A DNA stretch of 64,000 nucleotides. Origin: Amorphoplanes friuliensis DSM 7358 (lineage in GTDB: Bacteria > Actinomycetota > Actinomycetes > Mycobacteriales > Micromonosporaceae). Position numbers and translations under genes: made by a program. Below, piece after piece: positions 15,524 to 24,787 of the stretch. The DNA is taken from assembly GCF_000494755.1 (NCBI RefSeq), contig NC_022657.1, positions 693,501 through 757,500 on the forward strand. Reading direction: 5' to 3'. The notes under the pieces are model-generated. The model searched no databases. It was not told where the DNA came from and worked only from the letters and a program-made list of their open reading frames with translations. How positions within the stretch are numbered: position 1 is the stretch's first letter; every line of letters begins with the position of its first letter.

Positions 15524-17746
15524 ATGGTCAATCCCGCTCCCTCCGTAGTCCCCGAGAGGCGATCCCGCAGCAAGTGGCGGCTCGCCGCCACCGGTGCGCT
15601 GGTCGCCACCGTCGTCGCCGGTTTCGGCGCCATCACCGCGCTGAGCGCCGAGGCCGCCGAGACGCTGCTGTCGCAGGGCAAGACGGCAACCGCCTCGTCG
15701 TCGGAGAACCCGGGCGCGTTCCCGGCGTCCGCCGCGGTCGACGGCAACACGGGCACCCGCTGGGCGTCCGCCTTCTCCGACCCGCAGTGGTTGCAGGTCG
15801 ACCTCGGCGCCAGCTCGGCGATCAGCCGGGTCGAGCTGAACTGGGAGGCGGCGTACGGCAAGACCTTCAAGATCCAGACGTCGCAGAACGGCAGCACGTG
15901 GGCCGACGCCACGGGTAACACCGCGGGCAACGCGGGCGTCCAGAGCGTGGACGTCACGGCCACCGCTCGCTACGTCCGCATGTACGGCACCGAGCGCGCC
16001 ACCCAGTACGGCTACTCGCTCTGGGAGTTCAAGGTCTTCGGCGGCACGCCCACGACGCCGACCACCCCGCCGACCACCCCCGGCGGCCCGACACTGCCGG
16101 GCGGCGGCAGCCTCGGCGCGAACGTCATCGTCTTCGACCCGTCGATGTCGTCCGCCTCGATCCAGAGCCAGGCCGACACGATCTTCCGCCAGCAGGAGTC
16201 GAACCAGTTCGGCCTGCAGCGGTACGTGCTCGCGTTCAAGCCGGGCACCTACAACGGCCTGAACATCCAGGTCGGCTTCTACACCTCCGTGCTGGGCCTC
16301 GGCCAGAACCCGCAGGACACCCGGATCAACGGTGACATCACCGTCGACGCCGGCTGGTTCCAGGGCAACGCCACCCAGAACTTCTGGCGCTCGGTCGAGA
16401 ACCTCTCCCTGTACCCGGTCTCGGGTGCGAACCGCTGGGCCGTCTCGCAGGCCGCGCCCTTCCGCCGGATGGACATCCACGGCGACCTGAACCTCGCCCC
16501 GAACGGCTACGGCTGGGCGTCCGGCGGCTACATCGCCGACTCGCGGATCACCGGCGTCGAGGGTCAGTACTCGCAGCAGCAGTGGTTCACCCGCAACAGC
16601 ACCATCGGCTCGAACTCCAACGCGGTGTGGAACCAGACGTTCGTCGGTGTGCAGGGCGCACCCGCGGCGAGCTACCCGACCCCGCCGTACACGGTGATCG
16701 GCAGCGCGCCGGTCATCCGGGAGAAGCCCTACCTGTACCAGGCCGGCGGGGCCTACCAGGTGTTCGTCCCCAACCTGCAGACCAACGCCTCCGGTGCCAC
16801 CTGGCTGAACGGCAACACGCCGGGCACCGCGATCCCGTTGACGCAGTTCTACGTCGCCAAGCCCGGTGACAGCGCCGCGACGATCAACAACGCACTGGCT
16901 CAGGGCCTCAACCTGCTCTTCCAGCCGGGCATCTACCACGTCAACCAGACGATCAACGTGACCCGGGCGAACACCGTGGTGCTCGGTCTCGGCTACGCGA
17001 CGATCATCCCGGACGGCGGCGTCACCCCGATGCAGGTGGCCGACGTGGACGGCGTGAAGATCGCCGGCCTGCTCTTCGACGCCGGCACGACCAACTCGGC
17101 GAACCTGCTGGTCATCGGCCCGAACGGCTCGAACGCGAACCACGCGGGCAACCCGACGACCGTCCAGGACGTCTTCTTCCGGATCGGCGGCTCGATCGCC
17201 GGCAAGGCCACCAACAGCCTGCTGGTCAACAGCAACAACACGATCATCGACCACATCTGGGCGTGGCGGGCCGACCACGGCAACGCCGGCACCTACGGCT
17301 GGACCATCAACACCGCCGACAGCGGCCTGATCGTCAACGGTCAGAACGTGACCGCGTACGGCCTGTTCGTCGAGCACTACCAGAAGACCGAGGTCCTCTG
17401 GAACGGCAACGGCGGCCGGACCTACTTCCTGCAGAACGAGCAGCCGTACGACCCGCCGTCGAACGCGGTGTGGCGTACGGACGGCGTCGGCTACCCGGCG
17501 TACAAGGTCGCCGACAACGTGACCAGCCACGACGCCTGGGCCATGGGCAGCTACGCGTTCTTCCAGAACAACCCGGCGGTCCACTCGGCGAACGGCTTCC
17601 AGGCTCCGGCCAACGGAAACGTGCGCTTCCGCAACATCTTCACCATCTCGCTCGCCTCGGGAACCATCGACCACGTCGTCAACAACATCGGGGCCGCGGC
17701 AACGGCCTCCGAGGTTGTGCCGCGCACGGTCACGAACTTCCCGTAA
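15524..17746 (+). CDS. Secreted discoidin plus parallel beta-helix protein
   Basis: 740 aa from ATG 15524, with AGGAG 5 bases upstream. A signal peptide spans about residues 19-47 (RSKWRLAATGALVATVVAGF, cleavage after AEA). A discoidin/F5-8C module follows at about 48-175 (AVDGNTGTRW, WEAAYGKTFKIQTS). A Pro-Thr linker (about 178-195) leads to a pectate-lyase/GH55-like beta-helix to the end (NNTIIDHIWAWRADHGN, NNALAQGLNLLFQPGIYHVN). The protein would act outside the cell on a polysaccharide; the exact reaction is unknown. The CebR-like operator fits sugar control. Its end overlaps the convergent LacI gene by 17 bp. Confidence 0.88.
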   Translation: MVNPAPSVVPERRSRSKWRLAATGALVATVVAGFGAITALSAEAAETLLSQGKTATASSSENPGAFPASAAVDGNTGTRWASAFSDPQWLQVDLGASSAISRVELNWEAAYGKTFKIQTSQNGSTWADATGNTAGNAGVQSVDVTATARYVRMYGTERATQYGYSLWEFKVFGGTPTTPTTPPTTPGGPTLPGGGSLGANVIVFDPSMSSASIQSQADTIFRQQESNQFGLQRYVLAFKPGTYNGLNIQVGFYTSVLGLGQNPQDTRINGDITVDAGWFQGNATQNFWRSVENLSLYPVSGANRWAVSQAAPFRRMDIHGDLNLAPNGYGWASGGYIADSRITGVEGQYSQQQWFTRNSTIGSNSNAVWNQTFVGVQGAPAASYPTPPYTVIGSAPVIREKPYLYQAGGAYQVFVPNLQTNASGATWLNGNTPGTAIPLTQFYVAKPGDSAATINNALAQGLNLLFQPGIYHVNQTINVTRANTVVLGLGYATIIPDGGVTPMQVADVDGVKIAGLLFDAGTTNSANLLVIGPNGSNANHAGNPTTVQDVFFRIGGSIAGKATNSLLVNSNNTIIDHIWAWRADHGNAGTYGWTINTADSGLIVNGQNVTAYGLFVEHYQKTEVLWNGNGGRTYFLQNEQPYDPPSNAVWRTDGVGYPAYKVADNVTSHDAWAMGSYAFFQNNPAVHSANGFQAPANGNVRFRNIFTISLASGTIDHVVNNIGAAATASEVVPRTVTNFP

Positions 17747-18767
17747 ACCGGACCGGTATCTCTCCACTGCCGCGCGGGATCAGCGTTGTCGCCACGCTGA
17801 TCTCGCGCGGCTCCTTGGTGTCCCCGTCGATGCGGGCGAACAGTGCCTGTGCGGCGGCCCGGCCCATCGCCGCCGGATCCTGGGCGATCACGGTCACCGC
17901 CGGTTCGAGCAGGTCCGCCAGCGGGAAGTCGTCGAAGCCGACCAGCGCGACGTCGTGGTGCCGGCCCAGCGCACGCAGCCCCCGCACCGCGCCGATGGTG
18001 ATCAGGTTCTGACCGGTGAACAGGGCGGTCGGGGGTCGCGCCCGCTCGAAAAGCTCCCGCGTCGCCGCCTCGGCCGCCACCGAATCATGCAAACCCTCCA
18101 CCGTGTACGCCCGCAGCCCCGCCGCCCCCACCGAATCCAGGTAGCCCCGCCTGCGCTCCCGCGTCGTGGTGATCCGTGACAGGTCCCCGAGAAACACGAT
18201 CCTCCGGTGCCCGTACGCGATCAGGTGGCGTACTGCCGCGGAGGCCCCCGCGGCGTTACGGGCCAGCACGGAGTCACCGGTGAAGCCCGTCGCCGTCCGG
18301 TCCACAAAAACGACGGGAACACCGGGCGGCAGCTCCAGGGCCAGATATCCCTGGTCGGGCCCGACGGGTGCCAGGATCAGCCCGTCGGCGTGCCGTCGCG
18401 CGAAGGCCCGCGCCAGGTCGCGTTCGCGCTCGGGATCGTCGTCGAGGCTGCCGGTCAGCACGTGCACCCCGCGCGCCCGCGCCTCGTCCTCCACGGCCCG
18501 GTGGACGGCGGCCGAGAACGGGTTGCCGACATCCTCGAGCAGCAGCCCGATCGTGCCGGTGCGCCTGTCCTTGCGGCGCAGCATGCTCGCGCCGAGGTGC
18601 GGCCGGTAGTGGAGCGAGGCGACCGCGGCGCGCACGCGCTCCACCAGCGCCGGGTCGACGGTGGGCTCGCCGTTCACCACGCGGGAAACGGTCTTGAGAC
18701 TGACACCGGCACTGCGAGCGACGTCGTTCATGGTCGGCCGCCCCTCCGTCATATCTCCCCATTCCAT
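17730..18767 (-). CDS. LacI-family regulator of the adjacent ABC importer
   Basis: Up to 345 aa. The HTH is TMNDVARSAGVSLKTVSRVVNG, followed by the hinge and a periplasmic-binding-type effector domain (LLLEDVGNPFSAAVHRAVEDEA, VALVGFDDFPLADLLEPAVTVI). The start may be ATG 18767, 18752 or 18731; the last has GGAGG about 11 bases upstream and still keeps the whole HTH. It diverges from the sugar ABC operon at 18896, whose promoter contains a perfect LacI-type palindrome, so it most likely represses that operon. Confidence 0.88.
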   Translation of the reverse strand: MEWGDMTEGRPTMNDVARSAGVSLKTVSRVVNGEPTVDPALVERVRAAVASLHYRPHLGASMLRRKDRRTGTIGLLLEDVGNPFSAAVHRAVEDEARARGVHVLTGSLDDDPERERDLARAFARRHADGLILAPVGPDQGYLALELPPGVPVVFVDRTATGFTGDSVLARNAAGASAAVRHLIAYGHRRIVFLGDLSRITTTRERRRGYLDSVGAAGLRAYTVEGLHDSVAAEAATRELFERARPPTALFTGQNLITIGAVRGLRALGRHHDVALVGFDDFPLADLLEPAVTVIAQDPAAMGRAAAQALFARIDGDTKEPREISVATTLIPRGSGEIPVRFTGSS

Positions 18768-18817
18768 TGATCAACGCCAATGATGATCACGGATAGCAAC
18801 ATTCTGGAAACTTATTG

Positions 18818-18863
18818 TTGACACTCGATCCGCCGAGACGTCTACTGCAAGACAACGTTGTCT
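18818..18863 (+). promoter_or_regulatory. Promoter and LacI operator of the sugar ABC operon
   Basis: TTGACA (18818-18823), 17-nt spacer, TCTACT (18841-18846). The perfect palindrome AGACAACGTTGTCT (18850-18863) covers the predicted start point. A second small inverted repeat, CGATTT/AAATCG, follows at 18867-18882. Confidence 0.68.
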
Positions 18864-18895
18864 CTCGATTTTTGCTAAATCGATTTGGAGGGGAC

Positions 18896-19951
18896 ATGCG
18901 CCAATCAATGCTGATCAAGCGCGGGCGCCTCGGGCCTGCACTGCTCGCCGTGACCCTGATCGTGGGGACCGCGGCCTGTGGTGGCGACTCGGGTTCCGGT
19001 GACGGAGCGATCGTCGGCCTGATCACCAAGACGGACACCAACCCCTTCTTCGTCAAGATGAAGGAGGGCGCGCAGCAGGCCGCGAACTCGGCGGGGGTGA
19101 AGCTCCAGAGCTTCGCCGGCAAGCAGGACGGGGACAACGAGGCCCAGGTGCAGGCGATCGAGAGCCTGATCTCCGCCGGCGCCAAGGGTTTCCTGATCAC
19201 ACCGAACGACTCGAAGGCGATCGTCCCGTCGATCGACAAGGCACGTCAGCAGGGCATGCTCGTCATCGCCCTGGACACGCCGACCGACCCGGCCAACGCC
19301 GCCGACGCGACTTTCGCCACCGACAACTACCAGGCCGGCAAGCTGGTCGGGCAGTGGGCCAAGGCGAAGTTCGAGAAAGACGGCAAGCAGGCGAAGATCG
19401 CCCTGTTGGACCTCAACGCCAACCAGGTCTCCGTCGACGTCAAGCGTGACCAGGGTTTCCTGGACGGTTTTGGTATCCCCGTCGGCGACCCCAACAAGAT
19501 CGGCGACGAGAACGACCCGCGGATCTCCGGTCACGACGTCACCGACGGCGCCGAGGACGGCGGGCGTACGGCGATGGAGAACCTGCTCCAGAAGGACCCG
19601 TCGATCAACCTGGTCTACACGATCAACGAGCCCGCCGCGGCCGGTGCCTACCAGGCGCTCAAGGCCGCCGGCAAGGACAAGGACGTCACCATCGTCTCGA
19701 TCGACGGCGGCTGTCCCGGCGTCGACAACGTCAAGGCCGGTGTCATCGGCGCGACCTCGATGCAGTTCCCGCTGAAGATGGCCTCGCTGGGCATCGACGC
19801 GATCTCGGCCTTCGCCAAGGACGGCACCAAACCACAGGTGACCGCGGGCAAGGACTTCGTCGACACCGGGGCGACGCTGATCACCGACCAGCCGCAGACC
19901 GGTGTCGAGGCCAAGGACTCGGCCTGGGGCAAAGAAAACTGCTGGGGCTGA
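18896..19951 (+). CDS. Sugar ABC transporter substrate-binding lipoprotein
   Basis: 351 aa from ATG 18896, with GGAGG just upstream. A lipoprotein signal ends in LIVGTAAC. The mature part is an RbsB-like periplasmic binding domain ([60 protein letters not shown]). Captures a pentose or hexose outside the membrane and delivers it to the permease 2 nt downstream. The fructose/ribose (FrcB/RbsB) group is the closest I recognise; the true ligand is open. Confidence 0.9.
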   Translation: MRQSMLIKRGRLGPALLAVTLIVGTAACGGDSGSGDGAIVGLITKTDTNPFFVKMKEGAQQAANSAGVKLQSFAGKQDGDNEAQVQAIESLISAGAKGFLITPNDSKAIVPSIDKARQQGMLVIALDTPTDPANAADATFATDNYQAGKLVGQWAKAKFEKDGKQAKIALLDLNANQVSVDVKRDQGFLDGFGIPVGDPNKIGDENDPRISGHDVTDGAEDGGRTAMENLLQKDPSINLVYTINEPAAAGAYQALKAAGKDKDVTIVSIDGGCPGVDNVKAGVIGATSMQFPLKMASLGIDAISAFAKDGTKPQVTAGKDFVDTGATLITDQPQTGVEAKDSAWGKENCWG

Positions 19952-19953
19952 CG

Positions 19954-20985
19954 ATGACAACAACCGCCACCAAAGAGCCTTCGCCGCAGGAGTTCGACGT
20001 CCGGCGCAACGACTCCCTCGGCCTGCGCCTGCAGCATCTGCTGCACGGCAATCCGACCTTGGGCCCGCTGGCCGTCCTGATCGTCGCGATCATCGCCTTC
20101 TCGATCGCCAACCAGCGTTTCTTCTCCGCCGCCAACCTGTCCCTGGTGCTCGCCCAGGTCACCGTCATCGCGGTCCTGGCCCTCGGTCAGACGCTGATCA
20201 TCCTCACCGCCGGCATCGACCTGTCGGTGGGCGCGGTGGCCGTGTTCTCGTCGATCCTGATGGCCAGCTTCGCCACCAAGATCGGCGTACCGGGCCTGCT
20301 CGCCCTGATCCTCGGCCTGATCTGCGGCACGGCGATGGGTGCGCTCAACGGTTTCCTGGTGACCCGGATCAAACTGCCCCCGTTCATCGTCACCTTGGGC
20401 ACCCTGAGCATCTTCTTCTCCCTGAACGCCGTGGTGTCCAACAGCGAGACCATCCGCGGCTCCGACATGCCGGGCATCATGACCTGGACCGGCACGACGA
20501 TCCCCATCGGCGGCTTCCGCCTCACCTACGGCTCGATCATCATGCTGCTGCTGTTCGCGTTCTTCTTCTACGCGCTCGGCTCCACCGCCTGGGGCAAACA
20601 CGTCTACGCCACCGGTGACGACATCGAGTCGGCGCGCCTGGCCGGCATCCGCACCAACCGGGTCCTCTTCTCGGTGTACACCGTCGCCGGTCTCCTCTAC
20701 GCGGTAGGCGCCTGGATCCTCATCGGCCGCCTGGCCTCGGCCAGCCCGAACGTCGGCGTCGACTACAACCTCGACTCCATCACCGCAGTGGTGCTCGGCG
20801 GCACCAGCCTCTTCGGCGGCCGCGGCGGCGTCCTGGGCACTCTCATCGGCGCCCTCATCGTCGGCGTCTTCCGCAACGGCCTGCAACTCGCCGGCGTCGA
20901 AGTCGTCTGGCAGGGCTTCGCCATCGGCCTGCTCGTCCTGGTCGCGGTCTCCCTCGACCAATGGATCAGGAAGGTGAAGACGTGA
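19954..20985 (+). CDS. Sugar ABC transporter permease (RbsC/FrcC type)
   Basis: 343-aa membrane protein with about 8-10 hydrophobic segments. Family motifs TLIILTAGIDLSVGAVAVFS, GALNGFLVTRIKLPPFIVTLG and AVVLGGTSLFGGRGGVLGTL are present. ATG 19954 is 2 nt after the binding-protein stop, and its own stop overlaps the ATPase start by 4 nt, so the three are one operon. Confidence 0.92.
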   Translation: MTTTATKEPSPQEFDVRRNDSLGLRLQHLLHGNPTLGPLAVLIVAIIAFSIANQRFFSAANLSLVLAQVTVIAVLALGQTLIILTAGIDLSVGAVAVFSSILMASFATKIGVPGLLALILGLICGTAMGALNGFLVTRIKLPPFIVTLGTLSIFFSLNAVVSNSETIRGSDMPGIMTWTGTTIPIGGFRLTYGSIIMLLLFAFFFYALGSTAWGKHVYATGDDIESARLAGIRTNRVLFSVYTVAGLLYAVGAWILIGRLASASPNVGVDYNLDSITAVVLGGTSLFGGRGGVLGTLIGALIVGVFRNGLQLAGVEVVWQGFAIGLLVLVAVSLDQWIRKVKT

Positions 20986-21755
20986 CAACACCGGTCCTCG
21001 AGGCCCGCGGCCTCACCAAGAGATACGGTCGCGTGACCGCCATCGAAAGCGGCGACCTGGAGCTCTATCCAGGCGAGATCCTCGCCGTCATCGGTGACAA
21101 CGGCGCCGGCAAATCCAGCCTCATCAAAGCTCTGTCCGGAGCTGTCGTCCCGGACAGCGGCGAAATCTACCTCGACGGCGAACGTGTCAACTTCCGCAAC
21201 CCCATGGACGCCCGGGCTGCCGGAATCGAAACGGTGTACCAGACGCTCGCCGTCGCCCCCGGCCTCGACATCGCCGACAACCTCTTCCTGGGCCGCGAAG
21301 AACGCAAACCCGGAGTCCTGGGCAAAGTCTTCCGCCTCCTGGACAAAGGACACATGCGCTCCGAAGCCAAACGGCACATGAGCGAGCTGGGCGTCGCCAC
21401 CCTCCAGAACATCAACCAGGCGGTGGAATCCCTGTCCGGTGGTCAAAGGCAGGCGGTGGCGGTGGCTCGCTCAGCCGCCTTCGGCAGCAAGGTCGTCATC
21501 CTCGACGAACCCACAGCCGCCCTGGGCGTCAAGGAGGGAAACCGAGTCCTCCAACTCATCAGAGACGTCCGGGACAAAGGCCTACCGGTCATCCTGATCA
21601 GCCACAACATGCCGCACGTCTTCGAGGTCGCGGACAGGATCCACATCCAACGGCTCGGACGACGAGCAACAGTCATCACACCGAAGAGCCACTCCATGTC
21701 AGAGGCCGTAGCCATCATGACGGGAGCAGCAGAACCACCACCCCACGCAGCCTGA
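20982..21755 (+). CDS. Sugar ABC transporter ATPase (single domain)
   Basis: 257 aa from GTG 20982, overlapping the permease stop. Walker A GDNGAGKSS, signature SLSGGQRQA, Walker B VVILDEPTAAL, and switch His in LISHNMPHV. Unlike the double-domain RbsA/RhaT proteins it has one nucleotide-binding domain, as in the FrcA group, and would work as a homodimer. Confidence 0.92.
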   Translation: MTTPVLEARGLTKRYGRVTAIESGDLELYPGEILAVIGDNGAGKSSLIKALSGAVVPDSGEIYLDGERVNFRNPMDARAAGIETVYQTLAVAPGLDIADNLFLGREERKPGVLGKVFRLLDKGHMRSEAKRHMSELGVATLQNINQAVESLSGGQRQAVAVARSAAFGSKVVILDEPTAALGVKEGNRVLQLIRDVRDKGLPVILISHNMPHVFEVADRIHIQRLGRRATVITPKSHSMSEAVAIMTGAAEPPPHAA

Positions 21756-21764
21756 GAAAAGGAA

Positions 21765-21793
21765 GAGGGCCGCTGCCGATGGCAGCGGCCCTC
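21765..21793 (+). terminator. Terminator of the sugar ABC operon
   Basis: A perfect 13-bp stem, GAGGGCCGCTGCC (21765-21777) with GGCAGCGGCCCTC (21781-21793), and a 3-nt loop. It lies between the convergent ATPase and AraC stops and can serve both strands. Confidence 0.85.
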
Positions 21794-21807
21794 GCCCTGC
21801 GCCGGTG

Positions 21808-22710
21808 TCATGACAGGTCGGGTGGCGTGCTGGTCCGCATGGCCGCACGAAAGGCGATCGGGGTGGTGCCGGTGCGCTGGTGGAAGTACTTGCTGAAGTT
21901 GGTCGCGCTGGTGAAGCCGAGCCGGGCGGCGATCTGTGCGGCAGTGTCGTCGCTGTGGGCGAGCAGCCGCCGGGCTTGCAGCACAACGCGGCGGTCGATG
22001 AATTCCTTGGCGTTGACGCCGGCGGCGGCCTGGGTGGCGCGTGAGAGGGTGCGAGCGGAGTAGCCGAGGGTGTGCGCGTAGTCCTGCAGCCGGCGGGTGC
22101 GGGTGAAGTCGCGTTCGACGGCGTCGCGCAACCGCAGAAACGTGTCGCTGGGTTCAGGGGCGGGGCTGCCGGGTGGGGCTCCGAGGTGGGCCAGACGCAG
22201 AACAAGAACGGCGAGCAGGTGCCGCAGCACCGCCTGGCGCACCTCCAGCGGCAACCGCCCGGGGCTGGTGAAGGCGCGGCTGAGGTGCTCGGCCGCGTCG
22301 GTCAGCCGGTCCTCATCGTCGTCGGCGGCTTCGCGCAGGACCGGGGCGTGCGGGTCGTCGAGGCGGGCGGCCGTGCCGCTGCCGGGGTCGAGGAAGTCCG
22401 GTTGGAAGAGCACCAGCGTGCCGTCGACGTCGTCGAGCCGACCCCATTGCTGGACCTGGCCGGGGCGCACCCACAGCCACCTGCCCGGACTCAGGCTGTA
22501 TTCGGTGAAGTCGACGGTGTGCCACAGCGTGCCGCGGCTGACGGTGATCAGGTGATGAAACGTCGGGCGTTGTGGTCTGCCCAGCCCGTCGTTCCCGACG
22601 CGTGCGTGCAGCTGCGCGAGCGTCATGACCTCCACGCCGGCCGGTGTGCCGGCGGGCGCAGCAAATCCCAGTTCGGGGATACCGTCGGCAGCGTGTCGGT
22701 TTTTGACCAT
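21808..22710 (-). CDS. AraC-family regulator
   Basis: 300 aa from ATG 22710 (MVKNRHAADGIPELGF). An N-terminal cupin-like sensing domain (FHHLITVSRGTLWHTVDF, SLSPGRWLWVRPGQVQQW) is followed by two C-terminal HTH units (LQDYAHTLGYSARTLSRATQ; AAQIAARLGFTSATNFSKYF). It diverges from the SnoaL-like gene at 22802 with 91 bp between them, which suggests control of that gene. The inducer is unknown. Confidence 0.9.
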   Translation of the reverse strand: MVKNRHAADGIPELGFAAPAGTPAGVEVMTLAQLHARVGNDGLGRPQRPTFHHLITVSRGTLWHTVDFTEYSLSPGRWLWVRPGQVQQWGRLDDVDGTLVLFQPDFLDPGSGTAARLDDPHAPVLREAADDDEDRLTDAAEHLSRAFTSPGRLPLEVRQAVLRHLLAVLVLRLAHLGAPPGSPAPEPSDTFLRLRDAVERDFTRTRRLQDYAHTLGYSARTLSRATQAAAGVNAKEFIDRRVVLQARRLLAHSDDTAAQIAARLGFTSATNFSKYFHQRTGTTPIAFRAAMRTSTPPDLS

Positions 22711-22801
22711 CACAGGTCGCCAGCGTACCCGGCTGAACCCGTTTCCGGCCCATACCTTGGTCTCAACAGCACAGGCAACCACGAAGAAAGAGGCACCCGT
22801 C

Positions 22802-23560
22802 ATGACTGCCAAGGACGTCGTTCTGAGCGCCGCCGGACAGCTGTTCGGCGACAAGGACCCCTCGGCCGTCGACCGTTGGGTCGGCCCGGCCTACGTGCAG
22901 CACAGCAGCCTGGCCGCTGATGGCCCCGAAGGTCTGCGGCAGCTCGTGCAGAATCTGCCCGCCGGGTTCCGCTACGACCTGCACCGCGTCATCGCCGACG
23001 GCGACCTGGTGGCCCTGCACGGCACCTACCACGGCTTCGGCCCGGACCCGCTTGTCGCGTTCGACATCTTCCGTGTCGCCGACGGCAAACTGGCCGAGCA
23101 CTGGGACGCGCTGACGCCGCAGGTCGACAAGACCGTTTCCGGCCGCTCGCAGACCGACGGTGCCACCGAGGTCACCGACCTCGACGCCACCGACGCCAAC
23201 CGTGACCTGGTCGTCGGGTTCGTCGAGACCGTGCTCAAGGGCGGCAAGGTCGACACGATCACCGACTACCTCAGCGCCGAGAAGTACTGGCAGCACAACA
23301 CCGGCATCGGCGACAACCTCGACGGTCTCGGCGCCGCGCTCGGCGCGCTGGCCGAGCAGGGCGTCAGCATGGTCTACGACACCGTGCACAAGGTCGTCGC
23401 CGAGGGCGACTTCGTGCTGACCGTCTCCGAGGGCCGCTTCGGCGTCACCCCGACCGCGTTCTACGACCTGTTCCGGGTCGAGAACGGCAAGATCGTTGAG
23501 CACTGGGACATCACCCCCGAGATCAAGGGCGATCTACCGCACAGCAACGGCCTGTTCTGA
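22802..23560 (+). CDS. Protein with two tandem SnoaL/NTF2-like domains
   Basis: 252 aa from ATG 22802, with AAAGAGG about 9 bases upstream. The two halves are homologous: YVQHSSLAADGPEGLRQLV with DLHRVIADGDLVALHGTYHG, and YWQHNTGIGDNLDGLGAAL with DTVHKVVAEGDFVLTVSEGR. Both close with a FD(I/L)FRV-DGK-AEHWD-like ending. SnoaL-like folds act as small-molecule isomerases, hydrolases or binding proteins. The role here is unknown, but control by an AraC regulator suggests a metabolite or stress response. Confidence 0.85.
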   Translation: MTAKDVVLSAAGQLFGDKDPSAVDRWVGPAYVQHSSLAADGPEGLRQLVQNLPAGFRYDLHRVIADGDLVALHGTYHGFGPDPLVAFDIFRVADGKLAEHWDALTPQVDKTVSGRSQTDGATEVTDLDATDANRDLVVGFVETVLKGGKVDTITDYLSAEKYWQHNTGIGDNLDGLGAALGALAEQGVSMVYDTVHKVVAEGDFVLTVSEGRFGVTPTAFYDLFRVENGKIVEHWDITPEIKGDLPHSNGLF

Positions 23561-23569
23561 GACGCTCAC

Positions 23570-23597
23570 GCCGGGACCCGCACCCACGGGTCCCGGC
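23570..23597. terminator. Bidirectional terminator
   Basis: GCCGGGACCCG (23570-23580) pairs perfectly with CGGGTCCCGGC (23587-23597) around a 6-nt loop. It lies between the convergent stops of the SnoaL-like gene and rhaI. Confidence 0.85.
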
Positions 23598-23615
23598 ACC
23601 GGCCGCTTGCTTCCG

Positions 23616-24782
23616 CTACGCGCCCCAGCCGGCTTGCTCTCCGCCGACCCGGTCCTTCACGATTTGCTCCTGGTAGCCGCTCTCGCGATAAGCCTTGATG
23701 GGGTTCGGGTCCAGGCCCGCATCTGCTCTGACCTCGCCGAGCAGTGGCCGGACGTCCGTGTTGTAAGCGTCCATGATGACGGCGTTGGCTTCCAGGACGT
23801 CGCCGTCGTTCTGGGCCTTGGTCAACGCCTCGCGGTCGACCAGCAGGGCTTTGGCGGTCGCTTCCTGGATGTTCATCACCGAGCGAATGATGGCCGGGAT
23901 CTTCGCCTCGATGTTGTGGCACTGGTCGAGCATGAAGTTGATGCCGTAGGCCGGGTCCAAGGCACCGCCACGCACGATCTCGTACATGATTCTGAAGAGC
24001 TGGAACGGGTCTGCGGCGCCGGCCATGAGGTCGTCGTCCGCGTAGAAGCGGCTGTTGAAGTCGAACGCGCCGAGTTTCTTCTGGCGAAGCAGGAACGCCA
24101 CGATGAACTCGATGTTCGTGCCGGGCGCGTGGTGACCCGTGTCGATGCAGACCGTGGCTTTCTCGCCGAGTTCGATGCAGTGGGCGTACGAGGTGCCCCA
24201 GTCCGGGATGTCCGTGGCGTAGAAGGCCGGTTCGAAGAGCTTGTATTCCAGGAGAATGCGCTGGTTGTCGCCGAGCCGGTCGTAGGTTTCGCGCAGCGCG
24301 GCCGCGAGGCGGTCCTGGCGGTTGCGGAGGTCGTCCTGGCCCGGGTAGTTGATGCCGTCGGAGAACCACAGTTTGAGGTCCTGGGAGCCGGTCGCGTCCA
24401 TGATGTCGACGGCTTCGAGGAGGTGGTCCGTGGCCTTGCGGCGGATTCCCGGGTCGGGGTTGGTGACCGAGCCGAGTTTGTAGTCGTCGTCCTGGAAGAC
24501 GTTGGTGTTGATGGCGCCGATCCCGACACCGACGGAGGCCGCGTATTCGCCCAGGGCCGCGTAGTCGTCGACCTTGTCCCACGGGATGTGGAGCGCGACC
24601 GTCGGTGCGATGCCCGTGTACTTGTGGACGGTTGCCGCGTCGGCGATCTTCTCTTCCGGGGTGCGGGGGACGCCCGCCTGGGCGAAGACCTTGAACCGGG
24701 TGCCGGAGTTGCCGAAAGCCCACGACGGGGTCTCGATGCGCTGTGCGGCGAGAGCCCGTTTGACGGCGGCCAGGTCAGCCAT
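23616..24782 (-). CDS. rhaI: L-rhamnose isomerase
   Basis: 388-aa TIM-barrel isomerase converting L-rhamnose to L-rhamnulose. Recognised by FGNSGTRFKVF, GAINTNVFQDDDYKLGS, LWFSDGINYPGQ, CIDTGHHAPGTNIEFIVA and FDFNSRFYADDDLMAG, which hold the metal-binding Glu/Asp/His residues of the Pseudomonas-type RhaI. ATG 24782 is taken as start; GTG 24791 overlaps the rhaM stop by 4 nt and is an alternative. It is the last gene of the minus-strand rhamnose operon. Confidence 0.94.
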   Translation of the reverse strand: MADLAAVKRALAAQRIETPSWAFGNSGTRFKVFAQAGVPRTPEEKIADAATVHKYTGIAPTVALHIPWDKVDDYAALGEYAASVGVGIGAINTNVFQDDDYKLGSVTNPDPGIRRKATDHLLEAVDIMDATGSQDLKLWFSDGINYPGQDDLRNRQDRLAAALRETYDRLGDNQRILLEYKLFEPAFYATDIPDWGTSYAHCIELGEKATVCIDTGHHAPGTNIEFIVAFLLRQKKLGAFDFNSRFYADDDLMAGAADPFQLFRIMYEIVRGGALDPAYGINFMLDQCHNIEAKIPAIIRSVMNIQEATAKALLVDREALTKAQNDGDVLEANAVIMDAYNTDVRPLLGEVRADAGLDPNPIKAYRESGYQEQIVKDRVGGEQAGWGA

Positions 24783-24787
24783 GTGGA

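Noticed and set aside
15347..17767. 806-codon open frame antisense to the beta-helix gene
   Set aside because: High-GC codon bias keeps the antisense frame open. The product is Arg/Val/Asp-rich without any domain, and the sense gene has an SD, signal peptide and domains.
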